Part shown: in pieces, positions 33,233-45,130 of the stretch
Position numbering within the stretch: the first letter of the stretch is position 1
How the letters are laid out: the number at the start of each line of letters is the position of its first letter
NCBI GenBank assembly: GCA_037976565.1
Contig: CP137668.1
Location: 19,365,714-19,429,713 of the forward strand
Source of the DNA: Mesocentrotus franciscanus
Taxonomy: Eukaryota > Echinodermata > Echinoidea > Camarodonta > Strongylocentrotidae
Reading direction: 5' to 3'
Length of the DNA stretch: 64,000 bases
Made by a program: the position numbers and the translations under genes
Notes under the pieces: model-generated
Seen by the model: the letters and a program-made list of their open reading frames with translations, nothing else
What the model was told of the DNA's origin: nothing
Databases searched by the model: none

Positions 33233-33783
33233 TTAATAAAGGTACTACCGGTAGATCTATGCCCCATTTGCAGCCAACATCAAATTCTGTAGAAATTTGC
33301 AGGAATTATGAATATGTCACGTTTGTCCTATCTATGAAATTTAAACGTTAGCAGTGTCCTATTATTTAAATTATGCAAGGAAACTTTCTAGATTTCATTG
33401 TCACACACTGTTGATTGACTGACTGACTTCTTTTTTTTTTCTTTGGTAATAACATACATTACCGGTAAATGAGCTGTTAAGGTACATGAGCATGTGTCTA
33501 CATCAATCACCCAGTTCTTGTAATGGCCAAAATTAAACAGATTGAATCATTGCGGAGCACAAAACGTACGACCATTCGGTACAAGGGTCTGAAAATCAGA
33601 CTATTACTAAAATGATTGCAATCATTTAAGTCGATTCGACAACTAATGCTCATTATTTTCCCACTAAAAGACTTTTCAAGCCCTTTCGTTTTGAGGAACT
33701 TTGAAATTAGTATTATCTTTCAATGCCGTTGGAATTTAACCTTTTCATGTTTTTGGCCTGCAGATGGGACATAGTATGTTTAA
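33233..33783 (+). mobile_element. TTAA MITE, copy 2
   Basis: This is the same family as the 14.4-kb element in the same order and orientation. The left TIR is disturbed by a short insertion (CCGGTAGATCTA at about 33248). The right end is GGGACATAGTATGTTTAA. The body matches along CAACATCAAATTCTGTAG, TAGCAGTGTCCTA and CGACAACTAATGCTC. Confidence 0.8.
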
Positions 33784-36234
33784 GTAAAAGAAAAATTAGG
33801 ATTTCAAACTTTTAATTTTTAATTTTTTTTCTTGAAATCTACCAAACTATTTTTTCTTGGTGCATCAACATTGAAATTTGCAACAAATTTTATTGGAAAT
33901 CTAGTGGTTGCACATGCATACAAAGGAATACAAATTGTCACCCGAATTGATTGATTTGTGCAACTCTCAATTATGACTGGATAACATTGTGGTTAGATAT
34001 TATGATTTAACTTTTCTTGTATCAAAGCTTTTTTCTGTTCTCTTATTGGCCGTTGCTATAATGATCCTCCAAAAAATAAGGCAAGTCGCTAAAGCGTAAA
34101 TTACCCTGCTTACATAGTTGGATCTAGACTAGACCTATAGCTAGGGTCTAGATCTACATATTTGTTTAGCCATTTTCCTATATTGTCCACAAAGCTTATG
34201 AATTTTGCATGTTTTATGGCAATTTTGCTCAGTAAAAATATTTGTCAGTGTAAAATGTAAATATGTATCTCTTGGCGCATGTCATCATAGTGTTCAGGTT
34301 GTCGACAAAGGAGGGTGAACTTGACTATGAAACCTGTGGGCCAGTTTCTCGAAACAGTCATAAGTCTAAGTTTGTTGACATATCCCATAGAAACGTGTGT
34401 TAATTCTATAACACACAGATGGATGAGGGGCTGGGGCTGCTCCCAGATTTTCAAGAATATAATGATATGATATGTTTAACTTTAACATGAAAATGTAAAG
34501 GATAATTCTAGTTTCTAGACTTTGAACAGGTAGGTTGAATGGATGTGCGAAGCAAGCCCTACATGTATGAGACAGTTCAATGTATTGCTAAATTACTCGG
34601 GATAAATCAATTAAATTTTCAGATTGGTATGAACAGATACAAATGTAGAGCAATGTCAAATAGGCCTAATAAAATATTAAATGTGAAAAGGTAACCCACA
34701 GTGTGAGTAACTTTTAAAAACCTTATATCTTGCCATGGTATTTAAACAAGTCAACGCAAAGCGTAGCATCCCCTCGCAGGGTACAAATTATGGCCTATAT
34801 ATGTCAGAACAAGTTACTTTCATTAGACTATACTATCATATTACCAGGCAGGGAAGTTAACCACATTTATGACCTTTAACCTTTGACCTACATACTCAGA
34901 AATTGAACTTAGGCTGTATATTGATACCATGTACCTTCATATTAAATTTCATTAAAATTCGTCAAACATTACTAAAGTTTAGAAAATAATATCGCTAGTG
35001 ATATTCGTTTGTCTCGCAATGTGGACAATAAGGAATCAAAAGATCTCGACGTTTCGTGCGCCGCTGCAACACTTCGTCAGGTGATAAAAATAATGTAAGC
35101 AAGCGTGTTTTATACTCTACGGGAGGACCGGCACGGCGGTCAAAAATTTAGCATTACTAAAGTTATCAAAGTGAAACCAGATTCGCATATTTAATGAGCT
35201 ATGACCTTTGACCTTTGAAATATGCGAAATCGAACTTACGCAAATATGTTCAAAAATATGACAAAACACCTCAAAATCAGACGAGTCCTAGAGGTATCTT
35301 AGTCGTGGCATTTTAAATTTGAAAAACAAAACCAACATTCTGCTGTGTCTCTAATGATGCATCCATGTCCACTGATAGACGCTTGTAGGGTTATACAGTA
35401 GGACTTTAGTGTTTGGGTGTTTTTGTTTTTGTTTTATAATGTGCAAAGTTTATCACTAGATTTTGTTTGCATATGTTTCTTTTATTATTCATTCAACAGA
35501 TTACCTGGTTGGCATTCATGCAAGCAAGCCCTACAACTTGTAGTACAAGTGTCATTTGTCAACACTCCATACAAACCAGCCTAGGATTGAGATGGAAACT
35601 AAGCTGAATGTATCCTTATTGAGTGTATGCGTTCAAATGAAAACAAAATAAAATTATCTTAGTTAATGATGGGTTATACATTGCTAAGCTCCTGTTACAG
35701 ACACTGATGTTTTTTCTTCATATCCCTTGCAATCCCTTCTCTTTAACAACCCCTGGGAGCTGGCCTAAGTTGTTTTCTTTATGAAGGAATGTTACTACAG
35801 TCAAACGACTTGTAATACTTTTTGTTTTTAATTGTCCTTGCTAAAACCTAGTTGATACATATAATAATATAGTTGGGAGAATTCAGGAATCAAGTATATC
35901 ATTTTTTCCAATTGTTATCATTAATACTGGCCTGTTTTCACTCAAACTTTCAGATTATCTTTAAATGTACATCTAGCATTGAAGTCACTACCTTAATCAC
36001 CATTTTCTCTCATCTGAACAATGTTAACAAGTCTCTTTAATGAAGCTTGAACAACAAATACTTTTATTTGTAAAGGTATGAACTAGTAATGTACAAGAGA
36101 GATCAGTTTAAATATAAAGGACAACTTTATTTTTAAGACCTGTTAGATTTGTCAATAGAGAAATGGGCAGTGTTACATATTTAAGTTGAAATACAGTGTA
36201 TACACCAAATGTATGATCATCTAAAGTTCTGTTA
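33784..36234. other. Mostly unannotated stretch with one Penelope-like scrap
   Basis: I see no confident gene. TGACCTTTAACCTTTGACC (34871) and TGACCTTTGACCTTTGAAA (35205) form a diverged pair. A CTGACGA...GAAACGTCGA motif lies on the minus strand at 35041-35086. A possible splice acceptor followed by a short open frame is at 35500. Confidence 0.4.
35041..35086 (-). other. Hammerhead-like / Penelope-like element motif
   Basis: On the minus strand CCTGACGA is followed by an imperfect stem (GTG...CAC) and then GAAACGTCGAGATC. CUGANGA...GAAA is the core of hammerhead ribozymes, and decayed versions mark Penelope-like retroelement ends in many animals. Stem III and the cleavage side cannot be closed here, so it is at most a relic. 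Confidence 0.3.
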
Positions 36235-36755
36235 GAATGTGGTCTGCTCTCAATTCATAAGGACCGCTATTTATGAGGACAGCTATTCATAAGGATCACT
36301 ACCGGTATTCATAAGGACCGCTATTCAAGAGGACCACTATTCATAATTTGAGAAAAGGATCATTATTCATAAGGACCGCTATTTATAATTGAATAAGAGG
36401 GTTGCTATTCATAATATATGAGAAGAGGATCGCTATTCATAATTCAAAATCGGGGTCATTACTCATAAGGTCCCTCTTCATTATACGACAAAGGGTCGCT
36501 ATTCATAATACGAGAAGAGGGTCGCTATTCATAATGTGAGAAGAGGGTCGCCATTCATAATGCGGAATGAGGGTTGTTATTCAAAATATGAGGAGAGGGT
36601 CATTATTCATAAGGACCGCTATTCATAATCGAAGAAGGGGTCGCTATTCATAATACGAGAAGAGGGTCGCTATTCATAAATACGAGAAGAGGGTCGCTAT
36701 TCATAATACAGAAAGGGTTGCTATTCATAATACGGAAAGGGTCGCTATTCATAGA
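36235..36755. repeat. GGGTCGCTATTCATAAT minisatellite
   Basis: About twenty units of 22-30 bp with the core GGTCGCTATTCATAA and variable spacers (TACGAGAAGAG, GGACCGCTATT). Spacing is irregular. Reverse-oriented units stand at 38665-38725, and a second array is at 48250-48800. Confidence 0.9.
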
Positions 36756-38053
36756 AATTAAATAGATAAATAAAATGATATTAAAGGTAATACAAAGTTT
36801 TGGTATGGGGTCATGAATTTGGTTGAAATGAACATATTGGAAGCATATGGGATCCTACAATTTTCAGTGATCGTTGTCGCGGTTGAAATCAAGTCTAAAG
36901 ATGAAATTGTAAATAATAAACTCTTTATGTTGTATAGCTCCCTCTCAAGGTCAAAATATTAATTTAGCTTTAAAACAATGTTTCTTGACTAAAATCAACC
37001 GATTGGCTATTCCCATTTGGAAATCATATATCAAAATTTTAAAGAATCGCTATCCGGCCATTTTCAAAATTTCCCAAAACTTTGTATTGCCTTTAAGAAA
37101 GGGGGAGGGGGGCTGGGGATATTTTATATGTAATGATGTGTTTGTTCTGTAATAGATCTTGTTTCATGACAATTCACGTCAGCCTTACTCCTCATTTGTT
37201 TTGTTCCCTTTATTGTAATTTTATATTTTGCTGTAAACAAACATGGATTTGAACAATTATTACGTGTATTTTCTGTGTTTGGTTTGAATTTATCATGTCT
37301 CGAATCAGCTACGGTAATGTTTTCTTTAAAAATTCTGGACCTGCATGCATATTTGTATTTACATTCCGTATTTGTCCTGGCGTTCGTTCTGTATTTATCA
37401 TTATATCCTGCCCCTTGTTGCTAGATATCCCACCCCTATAATATATAAATACAAAATCAAATTTCTCACAGCATTTTTATTTTTATTTTGTTGCTCTAGA
37501 CCTTATCAGACCTCCTTACCCGTCACCACCACCACCACCACCCCAATAAAATTTTGATTTTGATATGATTCATATTCGGATCTCATTACCTCTGTGTACG
37601 CTACATGACGCGAAAACCTTCAAGTTCCGAAAATGTTCAAGCCCCCTATCCCCCAAACAAAACACAATTTTAAAGTGCCCCCCTCCCCACCCCTCTCCGG
37701 GCAGTAACTAGGCTTATGGTCCGGTCCATCTCCTTTGTTTTCGGTGTTAGGAAAGTTTCAGGAAATCAAGATTGTGGATAAATGAAGTTAGGTTAATTGA
37801 TATGATTACTAGTATCCTGAGGTTGGATAATTCCTGGAAAAACGAAAATCTTGAAACTCTTCATTGGCTAAAATTGAGCTTCTGGGGCCTGGTCCTTGAC
37901 TTCTGGGACTGGATTATGGCTAAGGCTATATAATTTGTAGATCCATAGGTCCTTTTAAAAGCTACTTTCCACAAAACATTATTGTTGTATAAACAATTAC
38001 TATATAGTTCCTAAAATAGCATGGGCCTGCTTGTTCTACTTAATGTCTCATGC
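36756..38053. other. Intergenic stretch, no gene seen
   Basis: A short CAC/CCA run is at 37525-37543. There is no protein-like frame with splice context. Confidence 0.4.
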
Positions 38054-38602
38054 AGTGGCGTAGCCAGGATAAGATCAGTCAGATATAATTATATGTGTGT
38101 TGGGTTTTACTTTATTTTTTTGTCACCACAGGAGCGGGGCAAATATATTAGCTATATGTAGGTAATGGGGATGTCTCTATATAATCATCAAAGATAACAG
38201 GTACAATATACTTTAAAAAAGACATACCGGTAATACAGGGAACGCCACCATTCGCGTAACACCTAACGGTCACAAAATCATGGTATATAACCTAAGTCCC
38301 TACAACCTCCTCTCCATCGCTTTCTTCATTTGCTGAGGGTTAGGGACATGATAGATAAGCCCCTTGATGGCAACACCTTGACGAAAATTGTTGGTAATAT
38401 GTACTTGTACCAAGGGAATGCTGCAGGGAGGGTGGGCCAAATGGTGCAGCGTGGTCGGACTGATTGGAGGGAGGGGTGATGGGTCATGTACATAATTGTG
38501 TCACACCTTTTTCTTTTTTGTTCAGAAATGTATGTTTTTAATAAATGTTTTCGACACATATTCAAGGCCATGTATCGCCCCCCACCATGGTTACGCCACA
38601 GC
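38054..38602. mobile_element. Non-autonomous element with CAGTGGCGTAGCC-type ends
   Basis: The left end CAGTGGCGTAGCCAGGAT (38054) and right end CCATGGTTACGCCACAGCC (38584-38602) are imperfect inverted repeats. The ~550-bp body is non-coding. CAGTGGCGTA ends are widespread in invertebrate DNA transposons and also bound the inner element at 30.7-31.5 kb. Confidence 0.5.
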
Positions 38603-38659
38603 CATGGGGGTGTCCCCTTTTCAATATTTCCCTTATTATCATTTTGTTTGCTTATTTAA

Positions 38660-38728
38660 TTTTTATGAATAGCGACCCTCATTCAGTATTATGAATAGCG
38701 ACCCTCGTTCCGCATTATGAATCTAGCG
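38660..38728 (-). repeat. Short inverted patch of the GGGTCGCTATTCATAAT minisatellite
   Basis: Three units of TATGAATAGCGACCCTC appear in the opposite orientation to the 36.2-kb array, 1.9 kb away from it. Confidence 0.8.
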
Positions 38729-38784
38729 AGGTTACCCCATTAGAATATGCAGGTACGTTACATTTCTATAATATTTATTGGTAT

Positions 38785-39594
38785 CAGTAGTCAGGTGGCT
38801 TAGTGAAATTATCGTTACTTGCCGGATAAAAGCACCATTTTTGGTACAAGGCTTCCTTAGGACCTACTAAACGATATTAGGCTAGGAGCCCCGGCAAAAT
38901 TTCAATTTAAGGGTGTGGGGTGCGGCGTCTTTTTGGAGCCCCCAAATGATTTTATAACATTGATTTATTGTTGTACAAATGCCATTTTTGGTACAGGGCT
39001 TCCTTAGGACCTACTGAACGATATGAGGGTAGGAGCCCCCGGCAAGAACATCATATAAGGGTGTGGGGCGGGGCGTCGCCTCGTAGCCCCCAAATAATTT
39101 AGAAGGTAATACAACATTGATTTGTTGTTGTACAAATGCCATTTTGGTACAGGGCTGCCTTAGGACCTACTGAACGATATAAGGGTAGGAGCCCCCGGCA
39201 AGAATATCATATAAGGGTGTGAGGCAGGGTCGTCGCCTCGTAGCCCACAAATAATTTATAAGGTAATATATTACTGAGTTGTTGTTGTACAAACGCCATT
39301 TTTGATACAGGGCTTCATTAAGACCTGCTGAATGATGGTAGGGTAGGAGCCCCTGGCATAAATATTCATATATGTGTGAATGGGGGCCCCATGGCGTTGT
39401 ACAACAAAAACTCAATGTTATATTACCATACAAATTAGTTGTGGACTACAAAGCGACGCCCCTGTCCCACACCCTTATATGATATTCTTGCCAGGGGCTC
39501 CTACCCTAATATCAGTAGCAATGTACCAAAAATGGTGCTTTTATCCGGCAAGTAACGATAGTCGATAAATTTGACGCTAAGCCACCTGACTACA
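38785..39594. mobile_element. Foldback element with ~150-bp internal repeats
   Basis: The terminal inverted repeats are about 60-70 bp: GTAGTCAGGTGGCTTAG, CGTTACTTGCCGGATAAAAG and CACCATTTTTGGTAC at the left, and the reverse complement at the right (39525-39594). Inside are four direct units of ~150 bp (GGGCTTCCTTAGGACCTACT, GGGTAGGAGCCCC, AAGGGTGTGGGG) starting near 38848, 38995, 39150 and 39305. A fifth unit is inverted (39400-39525). There is no ORF. Confidence 0.85.
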
Positions 39595-40347
39595 AGAGAA
39601 CTGTACTGGTATGTTTATGAGTCTTAATGTTCTTTTAATCGGGAACAATGTCACAGACCTACATGTATATACATGTATGACCTTTGAAATATTTGATGTT
39701 CTTTGAAATTTGTCCCGAACATATTTTCAAGTCATTGTAAATGTGCAATTCATTTGATTTCAACCCCAAAAGTGTTCTGCAATACTTTACTTTATGTGTA
39801 TACCATTGGTAGGATCTAAACACACGAGTATCTAGTATTTCAAGCTAACAACTTGATATAATAGATGTGAAAACAGTTATCTATTGTATATGTGGATGCT
39901 TTTTAAAAGTTTTTCAAAATTTGTTTTGCTCCTTAATTTCACAAATTCTATAACGCACAGTACGTTACTGGATTGCCTCTTATTTTGTAACAGGCTATCC
40001 ATTGAGCATTATCGACATGGCATCAGGAAGAGGTATGAACTATAAAACAATTTTTATACGTGATGTTTCATTATTTGTTAATTTTTATTTATGGATGTAC
40101 CTAACCCGAAAGATAAATCTTTCAAAACCTGGAGCATTTTTTGATAACATAAAAACCAACTACATGTACCATTGCTTTGAATGGCATGTTCATAAAATAA
40201 CTGATAATGCTACTGCATAATTTTACATCAAACTGTTGGGGCCCCTGTTTATGTATCATAATATGATTGTTTTGCACATGTATGCATTGCTGGGTTCAAT
40301 GTTGGAATTTGAAGTATTTATTTTTATTTTTATTTTTTTAAACATCA
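39595..40347. other. Stretch with one possible micro-exon
   Basis: No gene is certain. A CTCTTATTTTGTAACAG acceptor and GGAAGAG|GTATGA donor bracket 39994-40032; see findings. Confidence 0.35.
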
Positions 40348-40460
40348 CTTTATTGTTCAAACTTGCACAACAAAGGAGAAGATAGAATAGCCCAGGACAT
40401 TTCTATTTTACTGGAAATTGCAGGGCATTAAAAGTACATATAATTTTATATAAACAAAAA
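40348..40460 (-). mobile_element. Retroposon 3' end (AATAAAGTGATG), copy 1
   Basis: On the minus strand GCCCTGCAATTTCC, AATGTCCTGGGCTATTC and TTTGAACAATAAAGTGATG occur in order. The same blocks occur at 43428-43560. The AATAAA near the end suggests the 3' terminus of a LINE or SINE pointing left. Confidence 0.5.
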
Positions 40461-40782
40461 AATAAACCAATTTTACAACATAGTGAGGACTGAGGAGTTT
40501 TGGATATTCCTAGCTATAGATCAAATAAAAGGAGCTAAATATTGAAAATTCATTTAATATATCAACTGAATCAATAGGAAGCATACATAATGAGTATTTT
40601 GAGAGTCTCATTTGGGTTAATGTGCCAGGCAATGAAAAGAGGCAAGCAATAGAAAGAAAATATTAGACTGGTTATCCTTACATACTTGAAATTCAAAGAG
40701 GAATTTTGGTTTCCCATTTATTGGCATTCTTTGAGTAGTATATGACAAACAAAGATACAATAGATAGTTTGGATAGATTCTC

Positions 40783-41010
40783 TCAAATTTGTTTCAAGTT
40801 GACAGGTTTTCCAATTTCTTTCAACAGCTGCTTTATCCTAGGCACATTGTCTGTAGAGCCGATTTCCAAAGGAAGATACACCACAGAATATCCATTAGCT
40901 TGAATGTCGGTAACTAAGGGGGCATTTTTGTATTTTGGGTTTAAACTGTGATATATTATCTTTCCCTCTATAGTGTTTGGCAGGTGAAGTGCATTTGTGG
41001 AAGCCTCAGA
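40783..41010 (-). pseudogene. Retroelement C-terminal-like fragment
   Basis: The minus-strand frame reads ALHLPNTIEGKIIYHSLNPK, then APLVTDIQANGYSVVYLPLE, IGSTDNVPRIKQLLKEIGKP and a stop near 40783. PLV-----GY-V--LP-EIG recalls the region after the RT domain in some retroelements, but the match is by eye and weak. No upstream domain is attached. Confidence 0.35.
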
Positions 41011-41019
41011 CTTCGCCGC

Positions 41020-41165
41020 CGCTGCCAAGAATCATCTGAGCAGGACATTGCCTCTCGCCTTAGCCTTGCTGATCACACTGTACAACACTGCAATGTCATC
41101 AAGCTGCTTGGAGTATTTCTTCAGTCCAATCTCAAATGGGACACGCGTGTTTTCGGTTTTCACAA
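41020..41165 (+). pseudogene. LINE reverse transcriptase C-terminal scrap
   Basis: The plus strand encodes SLADHTVQHCNVIKLLGVFL, then QSNLKWDTRV. K-LGV-LQS-LKWDT-V is the LGV/KW block after the RT fingers in Jockey/CR1-type LINEs. It is joined back to back with the minus-strand fragment before it. Confidence 0.6.
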
Positions 41166-42337
41166 CACTATAGTCTATTGGGGAAAACGAGAATGGTAAA
41201 ACCGGTCACTCAAAATTTTTCCTTTTTTGAGGCACTTCTTGATCATTTTGAAGCGCAATTTTTTTAGGGCTTCAATATTACACCATATCACAGACACTGA
41301 TAACACGTAGGGCCGTGCATCTCAGATTTAACATTGTTAAACGATGCCTTTAAGATACAAATCCCTATGCTTTTAAATAAACTTATATCATATAATTATA
41401 TTTCACGGACCCAACTCCCACTTTATACTAAGTAGTACTATATACCTAATTTTCTAATTACTTGAAACAGCAGCTCTTCGCTTGATTTGTATAAAGTTTA
41501 ATTTCACCCTATTTTATTTTGATATACATGCTATGCCATGGCTACAATGTATTTCCCTTTGATTATGTATAAGTCTTAATGTCAAATTGTATCATATTTA
41601 CTTTGTATTGCATTTATTTGAAATTTTTATGATGTAAATTCCACTCAATTCCACTCTTGAGCTGCCATCTGGTTTTTAATAATTACCTTTTCAAATCGAT
41701 CAAATCAAATCAAATCAAATCTGATGGTTCACTTTTTAGATTTTGTAATATGCAATGTGTGCCATTTGTCATACCAAAAATGCCCTTATTTAACTGTTTA
41801 ACAGTTCAATAAATAATTAAATAGTGTAAATTCAGTGTATTTTTTTTTTTTTGGGGGTCTGTAGAAAGATAAAATTTACTTTTATACCTCTGCCACATAG
41901 TACAGCAGGAAGCATTAAGGTTAATTGTTCTTTCTTTGAAAATATACAAGACAAAATTCAATCAAATTTGGCAGGGATCATTCATTAGAAATGATAGGTT
42001 GTTGCAGTACCTTGCCCCTCACGGGAACCCCCGAAATTGTCCTATATAGCAATTTCTTTACTTTGACTCTAAAACTTAATGCTGGCACTCAATAAAATTT
42101 GACATTTGAGAGGGGATCTGAATTTGTTTGTATTGATTACGTTGCCCCTCATGGGGACTCGGCGGCAGTGCTCCCTAAGGTTTAGGTCTCTTGTACGTAG
42201 TGTTGCCAGATGTTTATGCATGGGGGAGATATTTAAAAATATTTATCTGTGATACATTTTCGATGTACTACTTACCCAAGGGCACACATGATAATATAGT
42301 ATAGTAATTGCTGTGGCCACTAATTTCACAGGCTCTG
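41166..42337. other. Intergenic stretch, no gene seen
   Basis: A (CAAAT)n run is at about 41697-41721. GTTGCCCCTCA-GGG occurs twice (42010, 42140), marking a weak ~130-bp duplication. Confidence 0.4.
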
Positions 42338-42721
42338 TTAAAGATACTATGTCCCTTTGCAGCCAACATCAAAGGAAACCTGTTTACTTTCTAGGCTTCC
42401 CTGTCAGACAATATTGAGTGACTGACTGACATCTTTTTTCTTTGGTAATAACATACATAAAATGAGCTGTAACAGGTACATGAGCATTTGTTTACATCAA
42501 TAACCCACTACTTGTAATGGCCAAAATTAAACTGATTGAATCTTTGTGCAGCACAAAACGTACGACCATTTGGTACAAGGGTCTGAAAATCAGACTATTA
42601 CTTAGCCCATAGCAATCACTTATGTCGATTCGACAACTAATGGTCGTTATTTTCCCACAAAAATTGTTGGCATTTAACCTTTTCATTTTTTTGACCTGCA
42701 AATGGGACATAGTACCTTTAA
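42338..42721 (+). mobile_element. TTAA MITE, copy 3 (internally deleted)
   Basis: Both ends are intact (TTAAAGATACTATGTCCC and GGGACATAGTACCTTTAA). About 150 bp is missing by comparison with copy 1: one gap after CAGCCAACATCAAA and one before the right TIR. This is the best copy for reading the termini. Confidence 0.85.
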
Positions 42722-43427
42722 ACACAAGGTCCATTGGCCTCTTGTTATACATGTTCATGTATGTTATAATGAAGGTATTGAAACTATATGATACGCAATT
42801 ATGGATCAAGAGAAAAATCACAAAAAAGCAAATGTCTTACCAACTGTCATTTGATGCCATATAAGATACTCATGTTTGCAATTTTCCATTCCCAAAGAAG
42901 CATTACCGCCAATTATGTTATTAATATGTACTTGTTCTGCTGTTTTGTCTTTCACACTGAATGCATGGGCGTTTTTAAGTACATTTTTAATGTTCTTGAA
43001 AATCTATTACAAAAGCTGAGTGTAACAACTATTCAGTTGTATTATCATGAAAACGGTGCATTTAGACAGATCTTTTTCCTATGTTCATACTTGTTTATAC
43101 ACTTCATATTAAAATAACCTAACAAATTTTACCATGATCATGTTTGGTGTTGGTTATTACTTCATGTGTCAACGTTTTAAGTGTAATCAGTTTTTGAGAG
43201 GTTTCAAGAAATCTACAGTGTTGGCAGCCCAAAATTTTGTGGCAAAATGAACTTAAATTGTATAATGACATGCATGAAAGGGGGTGTCATTTTAAACACA
43301 CTTCTGCAAGGATTTTCAAAACAAATGTGTTGATGACAGAATGCCCTATTTGGGTTTACTAGCCTGTTGTACGCAGAAAACCTCAATTTCAGTAATTTCA
43401 GTTTCTTAAATTTTGCAGCAGTTTTTG
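42722..43427. other. Intergenic stretch, no gene seen
   Basis: The open frame 42788-43117 has no recognisable family and overlaps ordinary AT-rich DNA. Confidence 0.35.
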
Positions 43428-43560
43428 TTCCAATATCACTTTATTAACAAAGGAAGTAATAGTACATATACTTGTATAGATACTACAAAATAAAAAGTAT
43501 ATAGAAGTAGAAAAGAGAAGAAGCCCAGGTCATGTTTTATTATTAACAATGCAGGGCTAA
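43428..43560 (-). mobile_element. Retroposon 3' end (AATAAAGTGAT), copy 2
   Basis: The minus strand shares TAGCCCTGCATTG, ATGACCTGGGCTTCTTCTC and TTAATAAAGTGATATTGG with the 40.35-kb segment. It is a truncated relic with no ORF attached. Confidence 0.5.
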
Positions 43561-43849
43561 TACTTCATATTATTCATAATGTAGAAAATTATTAACGGAC
43601 ACGTTTAACATATCATCTGTTTAGGGTCACAAGGGCGCTAACTCCATGTCAAAGTAATATAGATCAATGCCATTGTGGCTCCAAACAGACGATGTTACAT
43701 GAATTCGAAATGAATAAATAGAATTTAGAAACGAACTTTGTGACTGATGTGTAAGTAACATCATATGGAAAACAAACTAATTTTACCTGAACTCTATATA
43801 CATTCATACAAAAGCTGTTGAACAAGTATGAATGATGAATTAAACAAAA

Positions 43850-44085
43850 GAAACAGGAACGAGAGGAATGATAGGAAGCAGAAGGAGAGAGGAGCATTGG
43901 GATGAAAAGGAGGAGAGAATACGAGGGGCAGAAGAAGAAAGAGAAGAAGAGAGAGAGAGAGAGAGAATAAAAGAAGGGGAACAGAGCAGAAAAGAAAAGG
44001 AGGAAGGAGGAGAAGAAACACGAAGGGATCAAGAAACAAAGGAAGAAGAGAGCAAGGAAAGAAGGTGCCGAGAAAGAGTAAGAAT
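43850..44085. repeat. Purine-rich (GA) low-complexity tract
   Basis: The plus strand is dominated by GAAGAAGAGAGA-type sequence. Glu/Arg-rich frames on plus and Phe/Leu/Ser-rich frames on minus are artefacts. Confidence 0.8.
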
Positions 44086-44655
44086 GTGGAATATACATTT
44101 ATTAAGACTTCAGAAGGCTGTGGCCCTCCCAAAATGGCTCATCCTTAGAGCAGTATATTGAAAAGGAAGAAGTTACTGCAATCTTTGATACGGTGTAAAA
44201 TAAATTATACAGATGTGTCCTTGTAACAAACACAATCAAACAAGATGTGACACAAAGAATTACCCCAAGTTTTGATCAAATATTTGAATCACATTACCAT
44301 ACAAAATGAGTGCTTCATAGCATGTTTGTGGCTTTTCTAAATGATGTTGCTGCATATAGAGTTTTGGCAAGAACTGGATTAGGAGCCCGATTAGGAGTTG
44401 AATGATCATGATCGATGATCATAACTCGGTCAACATCCCAATTAATTCCTAATTTAATTCATCCTTTTCTTTCTACTGTGATTCACGAGAGACCAGACAG
44501 CTATAATAAAAAAAACAGTGGAAACAAGATATATAATTTAAACCATGAGCGTTTATTTAAATCCGTGCTATAATCTAGCCGGGAAATATTCCAATAACAA
44601 TATCAAAGTCTATTTATATAGCGAAAGACTGCCGCTTTACAAATTACATTATTAT
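44086..44655. other. Intergenic stretch, no gene seen
   Basis: A short palindrome (GAATGATCATGATCGATGATCAT, 44399-44421) is present; otherwise I see nothing. Confidence 0.35.
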
Positions 44656-45130
44656 CAAACTTGTCAAATGCGCGATGTTGATGATATTGTCAATGATGAA
44701 CTGACGATGTTGAAGAAACGAGGGTCGATTATGTCGATGACGACGATGGTAAAGTTTCTTATATACGATCTCGAAGAAACAAGATTCAACGATGTGGAAA
44801 AGAAGAGCCAAGTTTCTGACGATGTCGAAGAACAAAAGTACATGATGTGTAAAGAATAGCAAAGTTTCTGACGATGTGGTAAAGAATAGCATATTTTTTA
44901 AAGGTGTGGAAGAACAGAAATCGACGATGTTAATATACAAACTGGGGTTCGTACTGTCGAACTGAAAGATGGCATGCATGGTCTTCATACGAAGAAACGG
45001 TTTTCAGCGATGTCGATGATGGCGAAAGTAAAGTTCTCATGATGATCGTAAACGAAGAAACAATTGGGCGATGTCAAAGGTAGAGTTCCGACGATTAACG
45101 AAGACACGGAAGGTCAATGTTGTCAATATA
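44656..45130. repeat. Degenerate CGATGTxGAAGAA minisatellite
   Basis: Units such as TTTCTGACGATGTGGAA, GAAGAAACAAGATTCAACGA and AAAGAATAGCAAAGTTTCTG recur at ~35-60 bp spacing. An open frame at 44545-44859 crosses it but is a by-product of the repeats. Confidence 0.6.

Noticed and set aside
36235..36755. Regularly recurring core with variable spacers, superficially CRISPR-like
   Set aside because: Eukaryotic context, short irregular spacers related to each other, core variants and reverse-oriented patches; it is a minisatellite.
43664..44161. Glu/Arg-rich plus frame and Phe/Leu-rich minus frames
   Set aside because: GA low-complexity tract; frames mirror each other.
44545..44859. 104-codon plus-strand frame with acidic tail
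   Set aside because: Most of it is the CGATGTxGAAGAA minisatellite; no domain or splice signals.
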